From G963666705 sp963666705 (GTDB lineage Bacteria; Pseudomonadota; Alphaproteobacteria; CADEGL01), in the NCBI GenBank assembly GCA_963666705.2, contig CAXXKO010000001.1, forward strand, positions 682,001 to 746,000: 64,000 bases of DNA, given 5' to 3'. Below the pieces are notes generated by a model that was not told where the DNA came from, searched no databases, and worked only from the letters and a program-made list of their open reading frames with translations. Made by a program: the position numbers and the translations under genes. Positions 29,084-37,105 of the stretch are shown piece by piece; within the stretch, counting starts at the first letter, position 1, and each line of letters starts with the position of its first letter.

Positions 29084-29164
29084 GAGCGCCCAACGAGAGA
29101 TAGAGCGCCCAACGAGAGATAGAGCGCCCAACGAGAGATAGAGCGCCCAACGAGAGATAGAGCG
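29084..29164 (+). repeat. Four tandem 19-bp repeats in the rpmF leader
   Basis: Unit GAGCGCCCAACGAGAGATA repeated four times without variation (29084-29159), followed by a fifth partial unit GAGCG and then A plus the rpmF ATG. Each unit contains the purine-rich GAGAGATAGAG that would act as the ribosome-binding region for rpmF, so the array sits exactly at the translation start. Exactly repeated in copy 2. There are no spacers, so this is not CRISPR. Confidence 0.93.
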
Positions 29165-29165
29165 A

Positions 29166-29348
29166 ATGGCCGTACCGAAGAGAAAAGTCTCCAAGTCCAG
29201 GCGCGACATGCGGCGTGCCCACGACGCCTTGCCCGCGCCCGCCTACGCGGAATGCCCCAATTGTGGCGAGCTCAAGCGCCCGCACCATGTTTGCAATGCG
29301 TGCGGCTATTACCGCGACCGTGAGGTCGTCGAGGCCGGGGGCGCTTAG
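29166..29348 (+). CDS. rpmF: 50S ribosomal protein L32
   Basis: 60 residues, full length. MAVPKRKVSKSRRDMRRAHD is the universal L32 start, followed by a four-Cys zinc ribbon (CPNC and CNAC). The start codon immediately follows the tandem repeat array. Confidence 0.97.
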   Translation: MAVPKRKVSKSRRDMRRAHDALPAPAYAECPNCGELKRPHHVCNACGYYRDREVVEAGGA

Positions 29349-29384
29349 CCGCCAACTTCGCGGCCGGGAAAGGGGGCTGATACC

Positions 29385-30434
29385 GTGACCGAGCCCTTGA
29401 CCATCGCGCTCGATGCCATGGGCGGCGATTATGCGCCGAAGATCGTCATCAAGGGCGCCCATATCGCCCGCGAGCGCTATCCCGACATCCAATTCCTGAT
29501 CTTTGGCGACGAGGCCCGGATCGGGCGGCAACTGCGCCGCCGTCGCCGCCTGCGGAGCTGCGTGACCGTCCATCACACCGATGAGGTCGTCTCCAGCGAG
29601 GCGAGCCTCGCCGTGGCTCTGCGCGGCGGCCGCCGATCGAGCATGCGCCTGGCCATCAACGCGGTGCGCGACGGCGCGGCGGCCGGTGTGGTCTCGGCCG
29701 GCAACACGGGCGCGCTGATGGCCATGGCCAAGATCGCGCTCAAGACCCTGCCCGGGATCGACCGGCCGGCCATCGCGTCGTTCTTTCCAACCCTCAAGGG
29801 CGAGAGCGTGATGCTCGACCTCGGCGCCAATGTGGTGTGCGACGCCACCAACCTGGTCGAGTTCGCCGTCATGGGGCAGCTCTTCGCCCGCACGGTGCTG
29901 GGCTTCGTCGAGCCGACGGTGGGCCTGCTCAACGTCGGCTCGGAGGAGATGAAGGGGCACGAGGAGATCCGCGCCGCCCACGCCATCCTGCGCCAGGGCG
30001 GGCTGCCCGTGAAGTATCACGGCTTCATGGAGGGCAACGACATCGCCGCGGGCACGGTCGACGTGGTGGTCACCGACGGCTTCTCGGGCAACATCGCGCT
30101 CAAGACGGCCGAGGGTACGGCGCGCCTGGTCAACACCTTCCTCGCCGACGCCTTCCGCAGCTCGCTCTCGAGCCGGCTCGGCTACCTGCTGGCGCACCGG
30201 GCGCTCAAAAAGCTGCGCGCACGCATCGATCCGCGGCGCTACAACGGCGCCATGTTCCTCGGCCTCAACGGCATCGTGGTCAAGAGCCATGGCGGCACCG
30301 ACGCGCTCGGCTTCGCCAACGCCATTGGCGTCGCCGCCGACATGGCGCTCGGCGGCATCAACGAACGCATCAAGGAAGAGCTCGCGCGCCCCGACTGGGC
30401 GGTCGACGGCGACGCCGCCAAGGCCGCCGTCTGA
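29385..30434 (+). CDS. plsX: Phosphate acyltransferase PlsX
   Basis: 349 residues starting with GTG at 29385, AAAGGGGG upstream. IALDAMGGDYAPK, SAGNTGALMAMAK, LDLGANVVCDA and DGFSGNIALKTAEG are PlsX signatures. It makes acyl-phosphate from acyl-ACP at the membrane face for phospholipid synthesis. In many Alphaproteobacteria fabH follows directly; here ihfA follows instead. Confidence 0.95.
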   Translation: MTEPLTIALDAMGGDYAPKIVIKGAHIARERYPDIQFLIFGDEARIGRQLRRRRRLRSCVTVHHTDEVVSSEASLAVALRGGRRSSMRLAINAVRDGAAAGVVSAGNTGALMAMAKIALKTLPGIDRPAIASFFPTLKGESVMLDLGANVVCDATNLVEFAVMGQLFARTVLGFVEPTVGLLNVGSEEMKGHEEIRAAHAILRQGGLPVKYHGFMEGNDIAAGTVDVVVTDGFSGNIALKTAEGTARLVNTFLADAFRSSLSSRLGYLLAHRALKKLRARIDPRRYNGAMFLGLNGIVVKSHGGTDALGFANAIGVAADMALGGINERIKEELARPDWAVDGDAAKAAV

Positions 30435-30570
30435 TCCCCCGGCGGGGCGCTTCGCGGATTCGCGGACGCCATGCGCCAGCGGATGAACGAATTCCGACAT
30501 CCCTTTGGAATTGACGGTTTTTCCCCGGCGGTCTACCCTGTCCTCATAAGCTCCGGGGAGGGGTCTGGTC

Positions 30571-30894
30571 ATGACTGGCGAAACCGTCACGCGCGCGCAT
30601 CTCAGTGAAGTGGTCTATCAGGAGGTCGGGCTCTCGCGCCATGAATCGGCCCAGCTCGTCGAATCGGTCCTGGCCCAGGTCTCGGATGCGCTGACGGCGG
30701 GCGAGACGGTCAAGATATCTTCCTTCGGCAGCTTCTCCGTGCGCCAGAAGGGGCGGCGCATCGGGCGCAACCCCAAGACCGGGGCCGAAGTGCCCATCCT
30801 GCCACGCCGGGTTCTGGTGTTCCGCGCCTCGCACGTGCTCAAGGACCGGATCAACGACCTCCTGACGCGGCGGCCGCGGTCCGCGGCCTCCTGA
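30571..30894 (+). CDS. ihfA: Integration host factor subunit alpha
   Basis: 107 residues. LSEVVYQEVGLSRHESAQLVESVL start and the DNA-bending arm GRNPKTGAEVPI with the intercalating Pro are typical; IHF-alpha by position after plsX and before merR. GGGGAGGGG leader upstream of ATG 30571. Confidence 0.93.
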   Translation: MTGETVTRAHLSEVVYQEVGLSRHESAQLVESVLAQVSDALTAGETVKISSFGSFSVRQKGRRIGRNPKTGAEVPILPRRVLVFRASHVLKDRINDLLTRRPRSAAS

Positions 30895-30941
30895 CCGACG
30901 GCGGACCGGGCCGGGACAGACTCGCGCGGCGCGCGCCCAGG

Positions 30942-31373
30942 ATGGCGACACCCCAGCGACAGCTGCGCAAGTCCAAGGCGGCGTTTCGCACCATCAGCGA
31001 GGTCGCCGACTCGCTCGAGGTGCCGCAGCACGTGCTGCGCTTCTGGGAAACCAAGTTCACCCAGGTAAAGCCCATGAAGCGCGGCGGCGGCCGGCGTTAC
31101 TACCGGCCCGAGGATGTCGACCTCCTGCGCCGCGTCCGCGACCTCCTCTACCAGGAGGGCTACACCATCAAGGGCGTGCAGAAGCTGCTGCGCGAGGGCG
31201 GGGCCAAGGGCGTGCTCGACCCGGACGCCGCGCGCCCGGCGGCGACGGCGGCCGGCGTGGGCTCCGATGGGGCGGCGCCCGGGGCGCTCGGCGCGGGCGA
31301 GCGGGCCGAGCTCGAAGCCATCCTCGAGGAGCTGACAGCACTGCGCGCGCTCCTGCGTGGCGGCCAAGAGTAG
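30942..31373 (+). CDS. MerR-family transcriptional regulator
   Basis: 143 residues. Winged helix at about 15-85: FRTISEVADSLEVPQHVLRFWETKF, RRYYRPEDVDLLRRVRDLLYQEGYTIKGVQKLL. The C-terminus is a Pro/Ala/Gly linker then a short coiled coil, with no metal-binding cysteines. This regulator regularly follows ihfA in Alphaproteobacteria. Confidence 0.9.
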   Translation: MATPQRQLRKSKAAFRTISEVADSLEVPQHVLRFWETKFTQVKPMKRGGGRRYYRPEDVDLLRRVRDLLYQEGYTIKGVQKLLREGGAKGVLDPDAARPAATAAGVGSDGAAPGALGAGERAELEAILEELTALRALLRGGQE

Positions 31374-31390
31374 ACGCCGACCCGGCAGCT

Positions 31391-32798
31391 GTAGATAGCG
31401 AATTAAGTTGGCCGGTTTATGTAGCACATCGATTGACCGCTCTGTTGATGTTGTGGCGCCTGTGGGGAAGTGGTCAGGTCGGCGTAGCCGAGCTGTCCAC
31501 TTATCCACGGGCGGGTCGCGTCGAGCGGCATCACGCGGCCCTCTTCATGGTGTCTCCTTCCAGAAGCGCGCCATCGCCTCGGTAGCGGGCGATCGGGCGC
31601 GGCCCGTGGAATATGGCGTAGGTGGCGTCCGGATAGTGGTGGACGCGGACCTTGGCCTTGACGTAGTGCGGCCTCAGCGATGACGGCGGGATCTGCAGGA
31701 CGATGCCGTGGAAGCGTACGGTGTTGTCGTTGCCGACGGTGCGCGTCTCCTGGACGCACAGCACGTCGCGCCACTGTTCCGCCGGCACGGCGACGAAGGC
31801 CGAGCCCGGCTCTTCGGGAGCGATCGCGAAGCGCGCATTGTAGTCGGGAATGAAGGTCTCGGCGAGGAAGCGGTTGGCCCCTTCGATCGTCGAGACGCCG
31901 GCCAATGCCAACTCCTTGGGGAGCCGGTCCTGCAAGGTGCGGAAGGCGCGCTCGGAGCGCCCGCGCGCCTCCGGCGAATAGGCCGCGATGTGCTCGATGC
32001 CGAGCTGGGCCAAGGCCCGTCCGAGCTGGGAGGGCTTGTCGCGGTCCACCTTGCCACCCGCCTGGGGGGTGTGGAAGTAGTGGCTCGCGCGGTCGGTGTA
32101 GAGCGCGCACGGCAGCCCGTGCCGGCCGAACACCTCGCCCAGCCCCTGGAAGCTCGACATGGTGCCCTCCTCGGCGACCAGGAAGCCCGAGTAGATCGCC
32201 CCGCTCGCATCGTCCAGAGAGACGATCATATCCTGCTCTTCGTCGCGGCCCGGCAGCCAGCGGTGCGTCGAGCCGTCCTGATGCAGCATCATGCCCACGA
32301 GCGGCCGCCGCGGCCGCTTGCGCCGGTGCGCCCCGCGCCTGGGCGCCGGCGCCGCCAGGCCGCGGCCGTGGAGAAACGTCTTGGTCCAGGTGTAACCCCA
32401 GCGGAAGCCGTGGTCCTTCACCAGGTGCTCGTGGAAGTGCTTGACCGTGAAACCCGCGTAGCGCTCGCGGTAAAGAGCTTCGACCCGCATCGCCTCGTCC
32501 ACCGGCACCCGCTTGGGCGACGGCTTGCCCAGACGCCGGTCCAGAAGCCCCGCATCGCCCTCACACTCGAAACGACGGCACCAGCGCCGAAACGTGCGCT
32601 CGCCGACCCCAAGCACCTCCGCCGCCTCCAACTGGCTCAACGATCCCGCCTCACAACGACCGAAAACATCCCGAAACCTCATCATGCGCACACCTTGCAA
32701 AACATCTGTCCGTCTCATCCCACCCCCTTCAAACAGGAGGCTCAATAAACCGGACAGATCGTGTGCTACATAGAACGGACAGATCGTGTGCTATCTAC
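31391..32798 (-). mobile_element. ISNCY/IS1202-like element with 19-bp target duplication (1408 bp)
   Basis: Short terminal repeats GTAGATAGC at both tips. Flanked by the 19-bp direct repeat AGACGCCGACCCGGCAGCT (31372-31390 and 32799-32817). The second block has the same 19 bp once, with no insertion (from 44408), so the empty site is seen directly. The right end carries two copies of GGACAGATCGTGTGCTA, likely subterminal transposase sites. It lies between merR and tRNA-Pro and touches only the merR stop region. Confidence 0.93.
31531..32718 (-). CDS. ISNCY-family (IS1202-like) transposase
   Basis: 395 residues from MRRTDVLQGVRMMRF at 32718. N-terminal helix-turn-helix (LSQLEAAEVLGVGERTFRRWCRRFE), then an rve-like core: LHQDGSTHRW, LYTDRASHYF and ARGRSERAFRTLQDRL. 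Intact. Confidence 0.85.
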   Translation of the reverse strand: MRRTDVLQGVRMMRFRDVFGRCEAGSLSQLEAAEVLGVGERTFRRWCRRFECEGDAGLLDRRLGKPSPKRVPVDEAMRVEALYRERYAGFTVKHFHEHLVKDHGFRWGYTWTKTFLHGRGLAAPAPRRGAHRRKRPRRPLVGMMLHQDGSTHRWLPGRDEEQDMIVSLDDASGAIYSGFLVAEEGTMSSFQGLGEVFGRHGLPCALYTDRASHYFHTPQAGGKVDRDKPSQLGRALAQLGIEHIAAYSPEARGRSERAFRTLQDRLPKELALAGVSTIEGANRFLAETFIPDYNARFAIAPEEPGSAFVAVPAEQWRDVLCVQETRTVGNDNTVRFHGIVLQIPPSSLRPHYVKAKVRVHHYPDATYAIFHGPRPIARYRGDGALLEGDTMKRAA

Positions 32799-32857
32799 AG
32801 ACGCCGACCCGGCAGCTTGTCCCGCCATCCGCGCGCGGCTATAGTCCGTACCCTGGC

Positions 32858-32934
32858 CGGAGCGTAGCGCAGCCTGGTAGCGCATCACACTGGGGGTGTG
32901 AGGGTCGTCGGTTCAAATCCGGCCGCTCCGACCA
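32858..32934 (+). tRNA. tRNA-Pro (GGG)
   Basis: 77 nt including encoded CCA. Acceptor CGGAGCG pairs with CGCTCCG; D arm GCGC..GCGC; anticodon stem TCACA/TGTGA around the loop CTGGGGG, anticodon GGG; T arm GTCGG-TTCAAAT-CCGGC. Identical copy at 44467. Confidence 0.95.
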
Positions 32935-33032
32935 ATTTTTCCCCGGTATATCATTGGCTTGGCTAATGCTTCGGCCGAGTCCTTCGTTGTCTTCGGGCTC
33001 GCGGATGGCCCGGCGGGAAGAGGCGCCCGGCC

Positions 33033-33878
33033 ATGCGTATCACGCTCATCCAGATGAATAGCGCCGCTGGCCGTGATGAGAACGTCGCACGAGCCTGCGA
33101 CCGCATCGACCAGGCGGTGGCGGCCGAGCGCCCGGACCTCATCGTCCTGCCCGAGCTCTTCAACACCCTCTATTTCCCGCAATACCGGGACATGGCCCAT
33201 ACGGCGCTGGCCGAGCCGGACGACGGCCCGACCATGACGCGCATCCGCGCCAAGGCGGCCGAGCACCGCGTCCATATGGTGGCCACGATCTATGAGGAGG
33301 AGGGGCCGGGGCTGCTGTACGACACGGCCATGCTGGTGGGGCCGGACGGCGCGATTCAGGACAAGTACCGCAAGGTGCACCCCTCCGCCGTCCATAGCCT
33401 CGAGAAGATCTATTTCCGCTACGGCTCGCGCTTCCGGGTCGCGCGCATCGGCGACTGGCGGGTCGGGTTCGTGGTCTGCTACGACATGCTGTTCCCCGAG
33501 TCCGCGCGCGCCACCGCGCTCCTGGGCGCCGACCTCATCGTGGCGCCCTACGCGACGACGCGGACAACCATGTGGCGGGAGATGCTGCGCACCCGCGCCT
33601 TCGAGAACGGCGTCTACCTCGCGGCCTGCAACAAGGTGGGGACGGAGGGCGAGTGGACCTTCGGCGGCACCAGCCTGATCGTCGACCCCCTGGGCGAGAT
33701 CCTCGGCGAGGCGAGCGGGGCCGGGGACGACACCATCACCGCCACCCTCGACCACGACGCGGTCCACGCGGCGCGGCGGCGCTACCCCACCATGCGCGAC
33801 CGGCGGCCGGACCTCTACGGCGCGATCACCACCGAGATGGACCGCCTCCCGCGGCCGGGTGAGGAGGAGGGGGCCTGA
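33033..33878 (+). CDS. Nitrilase-superfamily amidase (N-carbamoylputrescine amidase-like)
   Basis: 281 residues. Catalytic triad Glu 41 (LPELF), Lys 114 (YRKVH), Cys 149 (VVCYDMLFPE). The length and the tail RRYPTMRDRRPDLY resemble N-carbamoylputrescine amidase and related carbamoyl-amine amidases. Cytoplasmic hydrolysis of a C-N bond; substrate not certain. Follows tRNA-Pro by 98 bp. Confidence 0.83.
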   Translation: MRITLIQMNSAAGRDENVARACDRIDQAVAAERPDLIVLPELFNTLYFPQYRDMAHTALAEPDDGPTMTRIRAKAAEHRVHMVATIYEEEGPGLLYDTAMLVGPDGAIQDKYRKVHPSAVHSLEKIYFRYGSRFRVARIGDWRVGFVVCYDMLFPESARATALLGADLIVAPYATTRTTMWREMLRTRAFENGVYLAACNKVGTEGEWTFGGTSLIVDPLGEILGEASGAGDDTITATLDHDAVHAARRRYPTMRDRRPDLYGAITTEMDRLPRPGEEEGA

Positions 33879-34002
33879 ACCCGTGGGCCGGGCCTCGGCG
33901 CCCGACCCTCACCAACTTTTTCATCTCATATAAACGGATTTATTGTGTATTATTAAGTAGTTATAAAACTAAGTTCATATTGAGAATGAAATTCTGAAAC
34001 CC
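33879..34002. other. AT-rich spacer between convergent genes
   Basis: 124 bp, strongly AT-rich after 33915, no hairpin of note. Same sequence in copy 2 (45488-45611). Confidence 0.5.
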
Positions 34003-34145
34003 TCAGCGAAAGCCATAAAGCCGCGCCACGTTGTCGTGAACGAAGCGCTGGCGGTCGGCCTCGGGCACGTTGGCCAGCACCTTCTGGAAGAATGCCCGCG
34101 AGTTGGGCCAGGTGGATTCGGCGTGCGGATAGTCGGAGCCCCAGA
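34003..34145 (-). pseudogene. Amidohydrolase, C-terminal 47 codons only
   Basis: Encodes the end of the protein found whole at 45612-46748 (SDYPHAEST onward to RLYGFR). Cut at 34145 by IS21-C. One base differs from the whole copy (34089 A, 45698 G). Confidence 0.93.
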
Positions 34146-34336
34146 TGTCAATGGCGGAGCAAAAAGGGACCACCTCGGCGGTGTAAGAAGGGACCGCTTG
34201 GCGGCTGCGGGCTTGTCCCCGTAGTCCACGGGAGGGCCCCGCGCGCGACGCGGTGTGCCCTCAACAGGCTGACGCGGCGGCGCGCGCGGGAGGGACCTGT
34301 GGGCCCACGGGGTCAAGCGTGGGCTGGGTGGTCGGT

Positions 34337-35101
34337 TCAGTTAGCAGTCGGGGTTTGACGCCTGCGGCTCTGGTTGAGCCTGTAGCTGTCACCGTTCATC
34401 TCGAGGATGTTGACGTGGTGGGTGAGGCGATCGAGGAGCGCGCCGGTGAGGCGCTCGGAGCCGAACACCTCGGTCCATTCGTCGAAGGGCAGATTGGTGG
34501 TGACCAGGGTCGAGCCCCGCTCGTAGCGTTGGCTGAACACCTCGAACAACAGCTCGGCGCCGGTCTTCGACAGCGGCACGAAGCCGAGTTCGTCGACGAT
34601 CAGAAGCTTGTAGGTGGCGAGCTTCTTCTGGAACCTCAGCAGCTGCTTGTCATCGCGGGCCTCGATGAGTTCGTGGACCAGCGCGGCGGCGGTGATGAAG
34701 CCGACCGAGAGGCCCTTCTGGCAGGCCGCCAGGCCGAGACCGAGGGCGATGTGGGTCTTGCCGGTCCCACTGTTGCCGAGCGCGATGAGGTTCTCGCGGC
34801 GCTCGATGTACTCGCAGCGGGCCAGCTCCAGGACCAGCGCCTTGTTGAGCGAGGGGATGACCTTGAAGTCGAAGCTGTCGAGGCTCTTGACCACGGGGAA
34901 GCGCGCCGCCTTGATGCGCCGCTCGACCATGCGGCGCTCGCGGTCGATCAGCTCGAGCTCGGCGAGTCTCAACAGGTAGCGGACGTGATCGACGCCTTCC
35001 GAGGCGCACTGCCGGGCGATCTTGTCGTACTCGCGCAGGAAGGTCGGCAGCTTCAGCGTCTCGAGGTGGTGGGCGAGCAGCACTTGCGGTGTGTCGGTCA
35101 T
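34337..35101 (-). CDS. istB: IS21 helper ATPase IstB
   Basis: 254 residues from ATG at 35101 overlapping the istA stop. Walker A GNSGTGKTH, Walker B LLIVDELGF. Intact. Confidence 0.93.
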   Translation of the reverse strand: MTDTPQVLLAHHLETLKLPTFLREYDKIARQCASEGVDHVRYLLRLAELELIDRERRMVERRIKAARFPVVKSLDSFDFKVIPSLNKALVLELARCEYIERRENLIALGNSGTGKTHIALGLGLAACQKGLSVGFITAAALVHELIEARDDKQLLRFQKKLATYKLLIVDELGFVPLSKTGAELLFEVFSQRYERGSTLVTTNLPFDEWTEVFGSERLTGALLDRLTHHVNILEMNGDSYRLNQSRRRQTPTAN

Positions 35102-36597
35102 GCGCCGAGCCCCGACAGCAGGCTCATGTACGACTTGGCGGACGTCATCGCGACCCGGGCGCGCGGCAGATACGGATAGACGTCGAGGTTGAGCCTGGGC
35201 GGCCGCCGCTCGATGCGGCACAGTACCAGGTGCTTCACCGCATCAAAGCCGATTGCGCCGAGCCGCAGGGCGTCGCCGACCGCACCCTCGACCTCCTCGA
35301 GCCGGAAGGTCTCCAGTAGACGGAGCACCTGGACGTACTCGCGCTTGCCTGCCTTGCCCATACGAGCTTCGAGGAGCCGCCGCAGAGTGATGAAGGCCTC
35401 GGGCAGGTCCCAGCCCGCCAATGGCGCGGCCTGGTCGAGGGCGCCGATCTTCTGCTCGATCAAGGGCAGGTAATGCAGCGGGTCGAAGATCAGGTCCTCG
35501 CTGTCGTAGGACCGGCGGTGCCGGGCGATCACCTCGGCCCCGCAGCTGATCACCACCTCATCGACGTAGCCCCGGATGAGCACCTCACGGTGGCCGTAGG
35601 CCACGGGCACGGAATAGTCGTTGCTGCGGTAACGCACCAGCGACAGCGAACTCGCCCGTCCAGGGCGCTTATCGCAGGCATCATAGGGAGCAGGCGGCAA
35701 TGGCAAGAGAACTTGACGATCCCGCTCGAGACGCTCGCCGATGGTCTCCTTGTGGCCCCGCAGCCGCGCCGCCTGGCGCCGGCGGCACTGTTCGGCGAGA
35801 GCATCGTTGAGGGCCGCGAAGCTCTCGGCACGCGGGACGGGGACCAGGAAGTTCCGCCGGATGAAGCCGACCAGTCCCTCGACCTTGCCCTTGTCGTTGC
35901 CCTTGCCCGGCCGGCCGAACCTGTCCTCGAACAGATAGTGGGACTGAAGCTCCGTGAAGACGCGCGTTCGCTGCCGCTTCCCATCGCCCAGGATCCGGGC
36001 AACCGCCAGCTTGGTGTTGTCGTACAGGATGGATCGGGGGACGCCGCCGAAGAAGGCAAACGCCGCGTTGTGGCCATCGCAGAATGCTTCGGTCGTCTCC
36101 GCCGGATAGGCCGCAACAAAGCAACCATCACTGTGGGGAAGGTCGAAGGCAAGGAAGTGGATCTTCCGTAACGCGCCGCCGATCACCGCCATCGCTTCGC
36201 CGAAGTCCGCCTGGGCGTGACCGGGGGAATGGGAGAGTGGCACGAACACCTCACGCGACCGAAGCCCCTGCTCACGAACGTAGTCCTTCACGATGGTGTA
36301 GCCGCCCGTGAAACCGTACTCGTCCCGGAGGCGGTCGAAGATGCGCTTCGCAGTGTGCCGTTGCTTGCGGTGGCTGGTCCGATCGTCTTCCAAGATCCGA
36401 TCGATGATTCCCGTGAACGGACCCAGCTTTGGCCGCCTCGGCGGCGCGCTTCGGCGATACCCTGGCGGCACCGAGAACGACAGCATCTTACGGACCGTCT
36501 TGCGGTCTACACCAAACACCCGCGAGGCCTCGCGGGTGCTCATCCCCTCGACATGACACGCCCGCCGAACCCGTGCGTACAACTCCACCCGATACAT
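35098..36597 (-). CDS. istA: IS21 transposase IstA
   Basis: 499 residues from MYRVELYARV at 36597. Helix-turn-helix STREASRVFGVDRKTVRKML; DDE core with HAQADFGEAM, ILYDNTKL and GKVEGLVGFIRRN. Intact. Confidence 0.92.
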   Translation of the reverse strand: MYRVELYARVRRACHVEGMSTREASRVFGVDRKTVRKMLSFSVPPGYRRSAPPRRPKLGPFTGIIDRILEDDRTSHRKQRHTAKRIFDRLRDEYGFTGGYTIVKDYVREQGLRSREVFVPLSHSPGHAQADFGEAMAVIGGALRKIHFLAFDLPHSDGCFVAAYPAETTEAFCDGHNAAFAFFGGVPRSILYDNTKLAVARILGDGKRQRTRVFTELQSHYLFEDRFGRPGKGNDKGKVEGLVGFIRRNFLVPVPRAESFAALNDALAEQCRRRQAARLRGHKETIGERLERDRQVLLPLPPAPYDACDKRPGRASSLSLVRYRSNDYSVPVAYGHREVLIRGYVDEVVISCGAEVIARHRRSYDSEDLIFDPLHYLPLIEQKIGALDQAAPLAGWDLPEAFITLRRLLEARMGKAGKREYVQVLRLLETFRLEEVEGAVGDALRLGAIGFDAVKHLVLCRIERRPPRLNLDVYPYLPRARVAMTSAKSYMSLLSGLGA

Positions 36598-36715
36598 CCC
36601 CCCCGCCTTCCAGTCAGAGCAACCCTGACAGAAGGCTATACGCGGTCCCATTTTGGTCCGCCGCAGCCGGATCGACCGGCCGCTTCAGTGGGGGATTATT
36701 GCTCTGCCGTTCTCA

Positions 36716-37105
36716 GATGAGGTCTGGGCCGTGTTCGACCGCGACGAGCATCCGCGCTTCGAGGAAGCGGTCGCGATATGCCTACTGGGAAATGTTGGGG
36801 TTGGCCGCTCCAACCCGTGCTTCGAGCTTTGGCTGATCTTGCACGAGCAGGATTTCGACAGGCCCGACGACCGGCATGCCGTACAAGCCCATCTGCAAAC
36901 GCTTCGCCCCGAATACGAAAGGGACGGGGCGAAAGCACCGGATTGTGACGATATGGTTTCTCGCGCCGAAGAGGCGGAACGGCGGGCTGAAGTGCTACTT
37001 GCCCGTCGAGTAGAAGAACGCACGCCGTTCGGGTGCCCTTCCACCACCGTCGGGCAATTGACCCGTTCGATTCGCGATGCCGCCCGCAAAGCGCGTGGGT
37101 ACTAG
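36716..37105 (+). pseudogene. rloB: rloB, 5'-truncated (residues 90-218)
   Basis: Starts at Asp 90 directly at the IS21-C border and is otherwise the same as rloB at 22862. It keeps the VFDRDEH acidic pair but lacks the N-terminal Glu motif and the start codon, and there is no rloA here, so it is not functional. Confidence 0.93.

Larger units (their letters stand above)
23129..34145. repeat. Large direct duplication, copy 1 (11017 bp)
   Basis: Begins inside rloB and ends inside an amidohydrolase gene. Includes IS630, hppA, bamE, a chaperone gene, DUF177, rpmF, plsX, ihfA, merR, tRNA-Pro and a nitrilase-family gene. Copy 2 is 36716-45754. Differences seen: ISNCY element only here (31391-32798), the 1764-bp segment 27054-28817 only here, and A at 34089 against G at 45698. 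Proteins common to both copies look identical. Confidence 0.93.
34146..36715 (-). mobile_element. IS21-C at the duplication junction (2570 bp)
   Basis: A second IS21 type, different from IS21-A/B/D. Ends TGTCAATGGCGGAGC at 34146 and TGAGAACGGCAGAGC read inward from 36715. Left flank is amidohydrolase copy 1, right flank is rloB copy 2; the flanks share no target duplication. Its near-identical relative IS21-E lies at 50623 in opposite orientation. Confidence 0.93.

Noticed and set aside
29084..29164. Possible CRISPR array
   Set aside because: Units are contiguous with no spacers and lie in a ribosomal protein leader; simple tandem repeats.
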